64,000 bases of DNA from Nitrincola alkalisediminis (GCF_009821115.1 NZ_VYTY01000007.1:172957-236956), one strand, 5' to 3'; counted from the stretch's first letter, positions 55,280 through 64,000 are shown. The notes: a model not told the origin generated them from the sequence alone. A program made the numbers and translations.

Positions 55280-56935
55280 CTAAGACAGTTCGTCTAAGTC
55301 GATTGGGCCCCATACGGGATATACATCTCCCGGGCCAGGGTTTGCCAAAGACGACTGCCCGCCAAAATGGTTCATCACACCCCAAACGGCATTGAGCGCT
55401 GTCTGTACAGCGCCTTCAGCCCATGCGGGTGTCCAACTAATATCATCACCTGCTAGAAACACACCCTTATGATCCGGCGAGAGCGTTTGTTGCATAAAGT
55501 GTCCATACATTCTGTGGTTATAGCGATAGTGCCCAGGCAGAGCGCCTTTGAATGCACCTAAAAAGTTGGGATCATTTTCCCAGCTGACGGTTATTGGATT
55601 GCTGCGAATATGCGACTTGATATCAACATCGGGATAAATTTTAGACAGCGCGCTCAGTGCCAATTCCGTCCGTTTTTCGGCATCCAGCGGTAACACCTTT
55701 AGCGCATCACTCATCCACGAATAGCTTAAACACATTACACCGGGTTGATCAGGGCCGTGATCAAATAAATAGGTGCCTCGCGTTAAGCGATCCGTTAACG
55801 TCATCGACATTAAATCTTCGCCCGTTTCAGGGTGTCTATCTTTCCAGAAAGGGCGATCAACCATGACAAAGGTTTTTGCGGACTGCATATAACGTGTTCG
55901 GTCTAATGCCATCCACAAAGGCTGACTAAATAAACTTTCTTGAGTATCTATGGCCGTGGTTAACAGCCAACTCTGGCACGTGCATACAATGGCATCAAAA
56001 CGGTCTGTATGACCGCGACGATCCGTGACGTATAAACCCTCAGGGTCGCGAAAGAGTTTTGCAGCCCCAGGTCTTGGTGCACCTTGGTTAAGCTTTTGTA
56101 AGGAGGTACCATTTGGCCAATAGGATAGATCTTCAGGCTCATGAGACCACAAACGTTTTGGCAACTGCTCAACACCCCCTATCACTAAATGTTGATCCGT
56201 GTCGCATGCAGTCACATTGACGCGCAGGATTTCCAACATAGTGTTTGAAAAGTCTGAGTCCCATCCCCCTGTACCAAAACCGACTTGGCCAAATATTTCA
56301 CGGTGACGAAAACTCAAGTGGCGAAATGCCTTGGAGGTGGTAATGAAATCATAAAAAGTGCGTTCATCCCACGCCTTTACCAACGGATTCCAGATGGCTT
56401 TGATGGCATTTGGATCTCGACGCTGTATCGCGGCCTGAAGCGAACTAAAGTGAGCACCTTCTTCTAAGGCAGAATCATAGGCCTGCGCGACTTCTTGAAA
56501 AATAGGCGGTAAATCCGAGAGCGTTTTCGCATAAAACCGCTCTCCCTCTAACTCAATAACGGTTGAGCCAGCCGCGGGAGTGAGGGGATTAGGGAATGGC
56601 GCTGTCTTCAAATTCATCAAATCTAAATAGTGATAAAAACTGCGTGAAGAGGTTGGAAAGCGCATTCCGCCTAATTCTGCAATCATGTGCTCTGCACCCT
56701 CAAACGATGCCGAGCGAAGACGCCCTCCTAGTTGCCCCGATTCATAAAAAACCGGACGAAGGCCCATGCGCATCAACTCATATCCACACACCAAGCCGGC
56801 TATGCCCGCCCCGATGATCGCTACCTTGGCACCATGACGATTGACCGGTATCCTGCCCAAGCCCTCAGGGTGCTTTAACCAGTGGTCATAGGCAAACGGA
56901 AAGTCGGGGCCGTACATTGAAAAAGGGGCATCCAT
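55280..56935 (-). CDS. davB: L-lysine 2-monooxygenase (flavin amine oxidase, DavB type)
   Basis: 551 residues. The dinucleotide motif VAIIGAGIAGLVCGYELM is near residue 38, followed by GGRLRSASFEGAEHMIAELGG. From memory, the chain resembles Pseudomonas putida DavB closely throughout, including YGPDFPFAYDHWLKHPEGLG at the start, FGQVGFGTGGWDSDFSN in the middle, and GDDISWTPAWAEGAVQTALN near the end. DavB turns L-lysine into 5-aminovaleramide with O2. Tryptophan 2-monooxygenase is the nearest alternative. The gene is 16 bases downstream of a nitrilase-family amidase gene, matching davA, which strengthens the call. Confidence 0.88.
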   Translation of the reverse strand: MDAPFSMYGPDFPFAYDHWLKHPEGLGRIPVNRHGAKVAIIGAGIAGLVCGYELMRMGLRPVFYESGQLGGRLRSASFEGAEHMIAELGGMRFPTSSRSFYHYLDLMNLKTAPFPNPLTPAAGSTVIELEGERFYAKTLSDLPPIFQEVAQAYDSALEEGAHFSSLQAAIQRRDPNAIKAIWNPLVKAWDERTFYDFITTSKAFRHLSFRHREIFGQVGFGTGGWDSDFSNTMLEILRVNVTACDTDQHLVIGGVEQLPKRLWSHEPEDLSYWPNGTSLQKLNQGAPRPGAAKLFRDPEGLYVTDRRGHTDRFDAIVCTCQSWLLTTAIDTQESLFSQPLWMALDRTRYMQSAKTFVMVDRPFWKDRHPETGEDLMSMTLTDRLTRGTYLFDHGPDQPGVMCLSYSWMSDALKVLPLDAEKRTELALSALSKIYPDVDIKSHIRSNPITVSWENDPNFLGAFKGALPGHYRYNHRMYGHFMQQTLSPDHKGVFLAGDDISWTPAWAEGAVQTALNAVWGVMNHFGGQSSLANPGPGDVYPVWGPIDLDELS

Positions 56936-56951
56936 GGGTTCATCTCCAAGA

Positions 56952-57731
56952 TCAGTATAGGTCTAAACGTCGGTCAGAAAGGTAAGGCATTTGCCTACGA
57001 GCCGTTTCGATGTCTTTTTGCTGGATATCTGCGATTAGCATGCCCGTGCTATCTTCAAGCGTTGCTACACACTGACCATCGGCAGCACATATGGAGGATC
57101 TACTGCAATAATCGATCGAACGCCCTAAACCTGTGTAATTAGCGTAGGCGATCACCATGCCATTTTCCATTGAGCGGCTGGGTATCATGTGTGTAGCGAC
57201 CGTCGTGAAAGGGTGCATGTTAGCCGTTGGGACAAGCAACAGATCCGCACCTTGGCATCGATGCCAGCGGACAAGCTCCGGAAACTCGACATCGTAGCAA
57301 ATCGCTAAACTTATTTTAAAATCTCGATACGTGACGGGTGCCATTAATTCAGATCCTGCACAAAAACGGCTTTTATCTAAGTCACCATACAGATGGGTTT
57401 TACGATAATTTTGCAGGCATTTACCTTCAGCCGAAATGAATTGTGCCGAGTTATAGAAGCGCCCTTGCTCATCCATCTCTGCATATCCAAGCACGATGGC
57501 AAGCTGGTAGGTTTTTGCAAGTGTTCGGGCCTTTTGTAATATTGCATCGTCAACAAAGAGTGCCAGGCTCGAAAGTGCTTCTAGAGGAGCCTCATAGCCT
57601 GTTAAGCCCATTTCGGGGGTTACGAGTATATCCGCTCCTTGTTGAGCGGCTTCTTCGCATAAGGCTTCTAGGCCATAAAGCTCGGTATCCGTCAGTGCCG
57701 TTGGAGATGTCTGAGCAACAGCGATTTTCAT
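56952..57731 (-). CDS. davA: 5-Aminovaleramidase (nitrilase superfamily, DavA type)
   Basis: 259 residues of the carbon-nitrogen hydrolase family. The catalytic triad is visible: Glu40 in VTPEMGLTGYE, Lys111 in NYRKTHLYG and Cys145 in LAICYDVEFPE. The wording NYRKTHLYGDLDKSRFCAG and LLLVPTANMHPF matches the DavA group. It hydrolyses 5-aminovaleramide to 5-aminovalerate, the second step of the delta-aminovalerate route of lysine breakdown. It is the first gene of a two-gene operon with davB, and has an AGGACA ribosome site. The next enzymes, DavT and DavD, are not in the window. Confidence 0.85.
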   Translation of the reverse strand: MKIAVAQTSPTALTDTELYGLEALCEEAAQQGADILVTPEMGLTGYEAPLEALSSLALFVDDAILQKARTLAKTYQLAIVLGYAEMDEQGRFYNSAQFISAEGKCLQNYRKTHLYGDLDKSRFCAGSELMAPVTYRDFKISLAICYDVEFPELVRWHRCQGADLLLVPTANMHPFTTVATHMIPSRSMENGMVIAYANYTGLGRSIDYCSRSSICAADGQCVATLEDSTGMLIADIQQKDIETARRQMPYLSDRRLDLY

Positions 57732-58259
57732 GGTTTTGTCCTTACCTGGATTGTTGGGTTTGAGTATGGATATAGGATAGTAGAAGATCTAGGTTATTAC
57801 CTCGCTATAAAGCTGTACGTTATAAATCAAAGGTGCTCAGGCGATATAGATCGCTTTTATCCTGACTTTGCCACCAATAGCGTTCAGTTGCGTAAAGCCT
57901 TTGAGAATTTCTTGAGAGTAGAGCTGGATTCAGTCGGTACTGAAATGGTGATCAATGAGTTCGTAAACTCACTCTATGGTGAAGAGGGGGCGGTACAGCT
58001 GATTAGCGGCCTGCATGGCCTGAATTTAAAGATAGATAAGCAGCTAAGTGAGGTCTGTATGGAAGCAGACGCGATCATTATCGAAACATCATCAATCAAA
58101 GCTTTAACCGTATGGCTAAATAGCTGGAACAACTGATGTTCCTGTGAGGCTATAACATATAGTAAAAATGTTTTAAGATTGTAACTATTCAGCCATTATC
58201 AGCTGGTTATTTTAAATAAACTTAATCAGCTTATAAAAGCTGAGTAAACATAAAGGTTT
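57732..58259. other. Boundary region between davA and the YqhA-type gene
   Basis: This 528-base stretch contains one doubtful open frame (57888-58136, listed separately) and otherwise no recognised RNA, repeat or strong promoter. The frame is open well upstream of 57888 without any usual start, as if the 5' part of a gene had been lost. It may mark the left edge of the accessory region that follows. Confidence 0.4.
57888..58136 (+). CDS. Doubtful small ORF, possibly the 3' remnant of a lost gene
   Basis: 82 codons from a TTG with no ribosome site. The protein reads RKAFENFLRVELDSVGTEMV and GLHGLNLKIDKQLSEVC, acidic and helical, with no family recognised. The same frame stays open upstream back towards davA (DIDRFYPDFATNSVQL just before the TTG) but has no ATG, GTG or TTG there. 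Either it starts at TTG 57888 or is what remains of a longer gene whose 5' end was deleted. No function can be given. Confidence 0.35.
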   Translation: MRKAFENFLRVELDSVGTEMVINEFVNSLYGEEGAVQLISGLHGLNLKIDKQLSEVCMEADAIIIETSSIKALTVWLNSWNN

Positions 58260-58784
58260 TTGACGTTGAAGCAGGTTGAAATTGTTCTAGAAAAAATATT
58301 GTGGAATTCACGATTTCTGGTTCTAATCGCAGTTGTTTCTAGCTTGTTAGGATCATTGGTGCTTTTCGTCGTTGGAACCATGGATATTTTCAAAGTGGCG
58401 TGGATGACATTTGAATACTATCTTGGGTCGAGTGACCAGGATATTCATGACTTTATCATTACCGATATCATCTTAGCCGTTGATATTTATCTGGTAGCGG
58501 TCGTTCTGCTGATGTTTGGTGCAGGGTCATACAGGCTATTCATTTCGCCGATAGATGAGTCGGAAGAAAGTGGAGTCGCTCATCCATTCAATATCCAGAC
58601 ATTTGATGAGTTAAAGGATAAGATCGTCCGGGTAGTGATTCTTGCAGTGATAATCGAATTTTTCAGAGCAGTGGTAGACATTCGGTTTACTACTCCACTG
58701 GATGCAATATACTTGGCTTTATCGGTTTTCGCATTAGCAGCGTCTGTTTATCTGATGAATTTAAGCCACAGTAAAAAAGCATAG
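58260..58784 (+). CDS. YqhA-family (UPF0114) integral membrane protein
   Basis: 174 residues with four hydrophobic helices (about 20-40, 68-90, 122-142 and 147-167). The chain has the UPF0114 features: a start helix with ILWNSRFLVLIAVVSS, then the loop DIILAVDIYLVAVVLLMFG and FNIQTFDELKDKIVRVVILA. The family is broad in bacteria and its role is unknown. The start may be TTG 58260 or TTG 58266; AAAGG at 58251-58255 fits either. Confidence 0.82.
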   Translation: MTLKQVEIVLEKILWNSRFLVLIAVVSSLLGSLVLFVVGTMDIFKVAWMTFEYYLGSSDQDIHDFIITDIILAVDIYLVAVVLLMFGAGSYRLFISPIDESEESGVAHPFNIQTFDELKDKIVRVVILAVIIEFFRAVVDIRFTTPLDAIYLALSVFALAASVYLMNLSHSKKA

Positions 58785-58832
58785 ATAGAAAGGTGCGCCT
58801 GTCATCATTAGAAATGCTCATTAATCTCTGGG

Positions 58833-59051
58833 ATGCTAGCGAAAACATCAAAAGGTAAGGACACCATAAGCAAACTCATTGCACATTTGATTGCTTATGG
58901 TGTTAACACTGGAACCGATCACATAACTGAGCACGTTAAGACGGCGGTAGATACTGGTGAACTTACATTGGAAGTGGCGTCGTGTGGTATGTCATTCAGA
59001 ATGCTGATGGAAGACAGTTGGTCACAAGAGATCGTGCCTGAATTGAATTAA
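58833..59051 (+). CDS. Small hypothetical protein
   Basis: 72 residues, soluble. Visible features are a helical part (DTISKLIAHLIAYGVNTGTD, given in short) and an acidic end (EDSWSQEIVPELN). The start ATG has no convincing ribosome site. No family was recognised. It lies between the YqhA-type gene and the leader of the helicase gene, and may be a remnant. Confidence 0.35.
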   Translation: MLAKTSKGKDTISKLIAHLIAYGVNTGTDHITEHVKTAVDTGELTLEVASCGMSFRMLMEDSWSQEIVPELN

Positions 59052-59089
59052 TGAATCATTTGTTGGTGTTGAGTTGTCTCCAACCTTGT

Positions 59090-59111
59090 CGCCCCTTTTA
59101 AAAAAGGGGCG
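59090..59111. promoter_or_regulatory. Perfect 10-bp palindrome in the leader of the helicase gene
   Basis: CGCCCCTTTT (59090-59099) and AAAAGGGGCG (59102-59111) are perfect complements with a 2-base centre. GAGTT (59071-59075) and AACTC (59114-59118) flank it and extend the pairing. It lies 37 bases before the helicase ATG. It may be an operator or an RNA hairpin ending upstream transcription; no T run follows. Confidence 0.5.
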
Positions 59112-59147
59112 AAACTCAAAAGGAATATCAAGTTAACGAGGATTTAG

Positions 59148-62100
59148 ATGAGTCAGCCAATACCGACTTCTTATAATCAAATTATTGCGCATACGATTGA
59201 ACAGGCACTTGCTCTATCGGCTAATGCAAAGAACGAAAAGGCTATTGCTGGCTTTTGCCAGTTACAAGGCCCCACAGGCGGTGGTAAAAGCAGTTCTCTG
59301 TATCGTAGCCCAGACGGGAAAATTCCAGCGAGCCTTGAATTTATAAAATCCAAAGGGTTGCAGGCCATATTGGTCACCCATCGCTAGAACATCCTGCATG
59401 ACATTTATGAAAGTGCCACGAGTGCAAAAGACAGTTCAGGTAATCCACTGCTCGTTAGTATCCTTTATGCTCAGGATGAAACTGTCGTTAGTGCGGTTTC
59501 TCAAAGGGCACTGCCACATGAACAAGGCGTTCAAAAGTCTGACTTGCCCGATCCTTATAAGGCCATTGAGGACATCCATGGTTTAGGAGTGTTTCGTTCT
59601 AATGCTGATAAAGAGGCTCTCGTTCGTGCTTGCCACAACGTTGCGGCCATTGCCCGTAATGTTCAGTACAAAAAGAAAAATCCTGATTCGATGGGCGTCT
59701 TACTCGAACGAGAAGAGCAGGAACTAAGAAAACTGTGTGGCTTTGTCGAGCGCACGCTACTTGGGGGTATGTCATCCTTAGAGAAGGCAGTGAAGTATGC
59801 CAGTAAGCACCATGGCAAGACGCATGAACTCACAGAACAAGCAAAAGAAAAGCTTCGTTTATATAGAGAAAATAAATGGGTGCGTCGAATTTTCCCAGCA
59901 ATTGCTTGGCACGATGATAAGCAACATTTGCTGGTGTTAACGACGCAGAAGCTGTTCGCTTCCTTTTACGACGGTAAACAGAAAGTCAGAATGTCGAGCG
60001 GACAACTGGCCGGTAAGGTGATATTTGTTGATGAGTTTGATTACCAAGCCGACATTTTACAAACATTACTCGCACAATCCCAAATGGTTCAAGAGCCGCC
60101 TGAGTGTATTGGTCAATTACTTGAAGGGGGTAAGCGCCTATTAGCGCGAATGCAGTTTGTTACTGCTGAACCTATACCTGAGCTTTACAGTGAGCTTAAA
60201 CAGCTTATTGCGGAGTTAGAGGAGGATTTGACCAGCAAAGGGGTCGATCTGAATCAGTCTAGGGCGCTGGTAATGCCCTTAAAACAGTATGAATTAGGTG
60301 TTCCGTTCGAAAAGAAATATCTGTTTCGCTCAGATCACTTAGTAACCAGTGAGCCTTTGCAGTTACAGCAAAAACCTCATGGCTTTGAAGTGAAAAGTTA
60401 TGGGCAAAGCGATGAAGAATTAATTGATGTCGGTGATTTTTTGCGTGTGATGGAGAAATATATCAGACGCTTCAGTTTATTGCTGTCGCAGTTCGCAACC
60501 GATGAGTCCGAAGCCTATGAGTATCTCGTTCGGCTAAACCGATTGCTGTTTGATCCTGCGAATGACTATCGACCATCCTACTACAGCACAGCGTTACCCA
60601 GTTTATCACTGTTCTCCTTGCCTCGCACTAGCTTGCCTGAGTTAGAAGAGCTCAGTAAATCAAACCGATTGCCTAATACTCAGACAAATATGTTTGGCCT
60701 AACAACCTGGCTATTAACCACTGATGAAGCTGAAGCGGATATTGACCCGTTGAGGATCAAGATTAAACGCGCACTATTGCCGACAACACCAGAAGGGTTA
60801 ATGGTTTCGTTATCGAGTCGAAACATCGTTTTTGCACTATCCGCAACCTCTTATATCGAAAGGGGGATTGGTCATTTCGATATACGCTGGATTGAAAGCG
60901 CTTTGCGTTACGTGGCTCAGGCCCGCAATCCACAATGTACCGAGAGTTTTTTGGGCGATAGCTTTGAGCAGCGCCCCGAAGATTGGTTTAAGAAGCCGAT
61001 TCCATATTTACAAACTGACGAGGATAAGCAGTTACAAATGGCGGTGATCCGCTCGTTGGTTAAAGACAAATCTGAAAAGCGTCGCTCGACACTGAAAACC
61101 ACGATTCATGACTTTGATGATGCTATCAATGCGCCAGTTTTTCAGGAGGCAAAACTGCATTTGAACGCTGCATTTTTTGAGGCTGAGCACTCTGATTACA
61201 AGTATGAATACCGTCAGTCTGTGTTGTTTAAATTACTGCACGTTCTGCATTTGGCAGCGAATGAGCCACAACATAAAGGACACCTGGCCTTTGTTAACTC
61301 AGTCAAATACCTTCGGAAGTGGTTGATAAGTGATACCGCAGAAAACAGTAGGATCAGCGCGGATTGGCTTGAAATGGAGCGTTTAACCACTGGCGTATTG
61401 TCTTCTTTTGACGATGTGTTTATTACTTTGGCTGTCAACGGTAAGCCCATGATGATTTGCTTGCTCAATGCTGAAGCACAAAAGCGAGAAGGATTTGAGC
61501 GCGCCTATCAAGCGGCGTTCGACTCTGGCCGCACCGTGGTGGTAATGACACAAACTGCATCCGCTACCAATGGCATCAATTTGGACTACTCCTTGCCCAA
61601 CTCTCAAGGACAGATGGATCTGACGTCACTGTTTATTATTGAAAGTAAGCACTTTTACTTTTCACCATGGGATAGCAATGACGCTGATGATGAAATGTCT
61701 CATGCTGGCTTTCAGCTCAGAAACTTAGAAAAATTAGTCAGACGTTCAGAGTTTTCACGCAAGCAGCAGCGGCAATTTATTATGCCGTTAATGAATAACT
61801 CAGTCGCTAAAATCCAGGAGCTAAACAAGCTCTATAAAGGGACAAATGACTACGTTAAGAATCTTGCTGCTGACGTGCAGCAGCAAGTTGGTCGTATTGA
61901 ACGTGCTTGGACGTATGTGCCCCATGTCGCCATTCATTTAAGCGATGATTTAGCAGGCCATCTTCGCAACTACGGCCAATTAACCGTTTGTACTAACAAC
62001 CGAAATTGGGTTTCAAACCTTAATAATCAGCTGATTGATGATCTTACTCATTCCGAAGATGCATCGGTTTCCAACTTTTTTACCCTGTTGAAAACGCGAT

Positions 62101-63029
62101 CCCAAGATGGCGCTGCTGCGGTAGATATTATTGATAACAAGTTAGTTTCCGCTATCCGAGATGTACGACAAGGTAAGGGTTGTATCGAAGATATTTCAGT
62201 GCTTTGGCATGAACTAGGCCGCGCTGTATTGCAGCATGATCTCCAATGGATGCCGCATAACAACACGTTTGGCATTACTGAGCCTTTGTGTCGTTGGGCG
62301 TGCTTTGAACGGCCCAAGGAAACAAAGGTTACTGGTGAAATATGGTACGACCCCAAAAGTTGGCAGTTCTTTGAAAAGCGTGCAGCGGGATTGATTAAGT
62401 ATAACCCACAGACGCTTTATGAGGTTGTTAACCGGCAACCTGCTATTTCGGATTGGTTTAATCGTAAAGGTTTTCGAACATCGTTTCAGCCGTATGCCAA
62501 TGACATTGAAGAGCAATTTGCGTTTCATCCCGTTGTGATTCAACGAATTTTACAAGGGCGTATTGGTGAGGAAGGTATTCGCGCACTGCTGAATGACAAG
62601 CAGCTAGTCACTAAACAAGACGTCTACAACCATGAGCTGTTTGAATTATATGATTTTGAGATAGCCAACGCGGATGTCTTTGTTGATGCTAAATTTTGGT
62701 CGATAGCTGCTCTGGAACAGTCAGATGAAGGCTTTGAGCAATGGCTTGCTTCAGGAAAGAATCCTGAATTTGCGCCTTTGGGATTAATTAAAAAGCTGGA
62801 AAAGATCCGACAAATCCGTGGTGAAAATGCCATTTTGGTTATCGCGAACCTATTGACTGGTGAAGATTGTTCCTTATCGGGCTTTTCTGGAATGTTGGAG
62901 CCAGTAAAAGTTGAGAATGCTTCAATCCTGTTTCTCCCAGGTTGTTTGATGAGTGATGGATATCAAATGACGTCTGGCTTTAAGTGGTTTTCAAAAATAG
63001 TTTGGCAGCGTATGGGGGAGCAAGGTTAA
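59148..63029 (+). pseudogene. Giant SF2-type DEFD-box helicase, interrupted by one amber codon
   Basis: One frame of 1293 codons runs from ATG 59148 to TAA 63027-63029 except for a single TAG at 59385-59387 (codon 80). Before it are Walker A (GPTGGGKS, codons 41-48) and motif Ia (AILVTHR). After it, in the same frame, come motif II as VIFVDEFD (about 294), motif III ALSAT (about 562), motif V-like TQTASATNGINLDYS, and motif VI QQVGRIERAW (about 914). The last ~380 residues have no recognised domain. Between motifs Ia and II there is a long helical insert. I do not recognise the family; Cas3-, DinG- and DrmA-like proteins were considered without a match. The stop is most simply a Trp or Gln codon mutated to TAG. 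Restart at TTG 59544 would lack Walker A. Confidence 0.75.
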
Positions 63030-63895
63030 TGGATAAAAATAAAGATTTGAGGAAGTTGCCGCTGTCTCATTTGGTTTATTTGAATAGCGAGGTTGATGCA
63101 GATAAAGCCAATAAATTTGTTGTTTATCACTATCCACTTCTCAATAACAGCTATCAGTGGAAAGAGAAGAAAGCCTGGGAAGAGCGTATTGATGCTGAAC
63201 TAGACAGTCGGCAGTTTGCCTATTTAATGAAAAAAAATGGTAATCAGTTTGGTCTCTATGTGGCTTTACAAAGTTCAAGTGATATTCCTCCATCTATTGT
63301 AGACGCTGAGTTGCAACCTATTACTCCCGTTCGAGTTGAATATTCACCGGTGTTAAATCCTGTGTGGATTCGACTAATGATGCGATCATTACGGGCTTTT
63401 GGCGGTCATTGTAAAGGCGCTTACAGTTTAGGTTGTCCGTTATTGAAAGTAGATAGCTGGGCTGGCGGTGTCAATGCGATCAGCCTAGATTGTAGAACTC
63501 AGCAGTTAAATGATGGTAATACCACTGAAATTGCTCTCTTTTATACCAATGTTCCATTAAGACCGTTATCTAATGATGATGATATAGATCGCATTCAGAA
63601 GCCTCTATGGGTCTATGACAAAAATAAGGTACTCGTCAGGTGGTATCCTGGCCATGAAAGAAAACCGAGAGGTACACTGTTTAAAGAAATTGGAAAGAGT
63701 AAAAATTCACGGAAACAGCGTCCGTTTCTGGATCTTTCTACACCAACTAGGTTTGAGCAAAGTTGGCCTATGGTGTTAAAACCAGTGCAAGATGCGTTTA
63801 TCCTTTTTGCGCGTGACTATGGTTTTGAACTTTCAGCTAAAACCTTAAATCTCCAACCACTGATGTTGAAAACAAAGCATAATGAACTGGTCTAA
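63029..63895 (+). CDS. Unrecognised partner of the helicase, 3' end cut by an IS element
   Basis: The ATG at 63029 overlaps the helicase stop (TAATG), with a GGGGGAGCAAGG site upstream; 288 codons are seen. The chain is soluble alpha/beta: HLVYLNSEVDADKANKFVV near the start, NPVWIRLMMRSLRAFGG at ~110, a Cys/Gly-rich stretch (YSLGCPLLKVDSWAGG), and GFELSAKTLNLQPLML at the end. No family is recognised. The frame closes three codons after 63887, where an IS3-type end (TGGTC...) seems to begin, so the real protein was probably longer. The tight coupling to the helicase suggests a joint complex. A Piwi-like N-terminal region was considered as one speculative option. Confidence 0.6.
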   Translation: MDKNKDLRKLPLSHLVYLNSEVDADKANKFVVYHYPLLNNSYQWKEKKAWEERIDAELDSRQFAYLMKKNGNQFGLYVALQSSSDIPPSIVDAELQPITPVRVEYSPVLNPVWIRLMMRSLRAFGGHCKGAYSLGCPLLKVDSWAGGVNAISLDCRTQQLNDGNTTEIALFYTNVPLRPLSNDDDIDRIQKPLWVYDKNKVLVRWYPGHERKPRGTLFKEIGKSKNSRKQRPFLDLSTPTRFEQSWPMVLKPVQDAFILFARDYGFELSAKTLNLQPLMLKTKHNELV

Positions 63896-64000
63896 TAGAA
63901 CTGGACACTTTAATTAGCGACAATATCAGTCAGCTATTGAGGTGTCATTATGAGTCAGAAACGAACCTACAAACAGTACTCAACTGAGTTTAAAGAAGAA
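63888..64000 (+). mobile_element. IS3-family insertion sequence, left end (partial)
   Basis: A TG-starting end is found at 63888 (TGGTCTAATAGAACTGGACAC) or at 63902 (TGGACACTTTAATTAGCGAC); the string GAACTGG is repeated at 63884 and 63898, so the exact border is open. It is followed after ~50 bases by a ribosome site and the start of a transposase OrfA. The element runs off the window. Confidence 0.75.
63950..64000 (+). CDS. IS3-family transposase OrfA, N-terminus (partial)
   Basis: Seventeen codons are visible, MSQKRTYKQYSTEFKEE, the typical start of the helix-turn-helix OrfA of IS3-family elements (KRxYKQYSxEFKEEAV). A GAGGTG ribosome site lies 5-10 bases upstream. OrfB and the programmed frameshift would be beyond the window. 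Confidence 0.85.
   Translation, partial: MSQKRTYKQYSTEFKEE

Noticed and set aside
59148..63029. Helicase as a Cas3 or DinG protein of a CRISPR system
   Set aside because: No HD nuclease or iron-sulphur cysteine pattern was seen, no cas genes or repeat array lie nearby, and the box is DEFD.
63029..63895. Partner protein as a known Argonaute/Piwi-type protein
   Set aside because: No DEDX or MID-type residues can be pointed to in the visible part; only a vague resemblance, so not called.

Overview
The window reads as a stretch of a gammaproteobacterial chromosome, probably marine and Oceanospirillales-like. The reasons are the ftsK-lolA-rarA-serS gene order, a ubiquinone hydroxylase, TamAB, YbiT-type ABC-F and YcbB-type L,D-transpeptidase genes, two phasins (polyhydroxyalkanoate storage), two chemoreceptors and c-di-GMP signalling proteins. 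The genus cannot be fixed from the sequence alone. No rRNA, tRNA or CRISPR array was recognised.

Layout. 1-6.5 kb: housekeeping run ftsK (3' part), lolA, rarA, serS and a UbiH-family hydroxylase. 6.5-7.6 kb: two tandem paralogous phasin genes on the minus strand, each preceded by the same palindromic box. 7.9-14.9 kb: PreP-like M16 peptidase, DMT exporter, thiopurine methyltransferase, and a HypT-like LysR regulator divergent from aspA, with a perfect inverted repeat between them. 15-18.2 kb: PAS chemoreceptor and a small accessory patch (VOC protein, GNAT acetyltransferase, a frameshifted small gene). 18.2-24.2 kb: metH and prpE, divergent. 24.4-29.7 kb: tamA-tamB, where tamA appears to start at a rare ATT codon. 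29.8-39.5 kb: a truncated H-NS-like small protein, a D,D-peptidase, an AT-rich signalling block (HDOD protein, tripartite hybrid kinase, REC-hemerythrin-like regulator, HTH-REC regulator) and a divergent pair of L,D-transpeptidases. 39.5-42.5 kb: ABC-F and RhlE-type helicase. 42.7-47.3 kb: a three-gene periplasmic sensor, histidine kinase and phosphodiesterase cassette. 47.3-53.4 kb: lipase-like hydrolase, MATE exporter, unknown protein, a DUF1826 gene under a Zur-like box, chemoreceptor, Trp-rich small protein. 53.4-57.7 kb: ggt and the davA-davB pair for lysine breakdown by way of 5-aminovaleramide. 57.7-64 kb: accessory region with a YqhA-type membrane protein, small unknown ORFs and a two-gene locus: a giant DEFD-box SF2 helicase and an unrecognised partner.

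The two-gene locus at 59.1-63.9 kb is the best candidate for an undescribed system. Its helicase carries a single in-frame amber codon at codon 80. Its partner gene ends where an IS3-family element begins at the right edge of the window. It therefore looks like a decaying or switched-off accessory, possibly defence, module. That reading is inference.

How genes work together: the phasins point to a storage-granule system with a PhaR-like repressor elsewhere. MetH, PrpE, AspA, Ggt and DavAB form an amino-acid and propionate metabolism theme. The kinases, chemoreceptors and EAL/HDOD proteins suggest a lifestyle with heavy signal input. Several convergent gene pairs are packed so tightly that the stop codons overlap a shared hairpin or each other.
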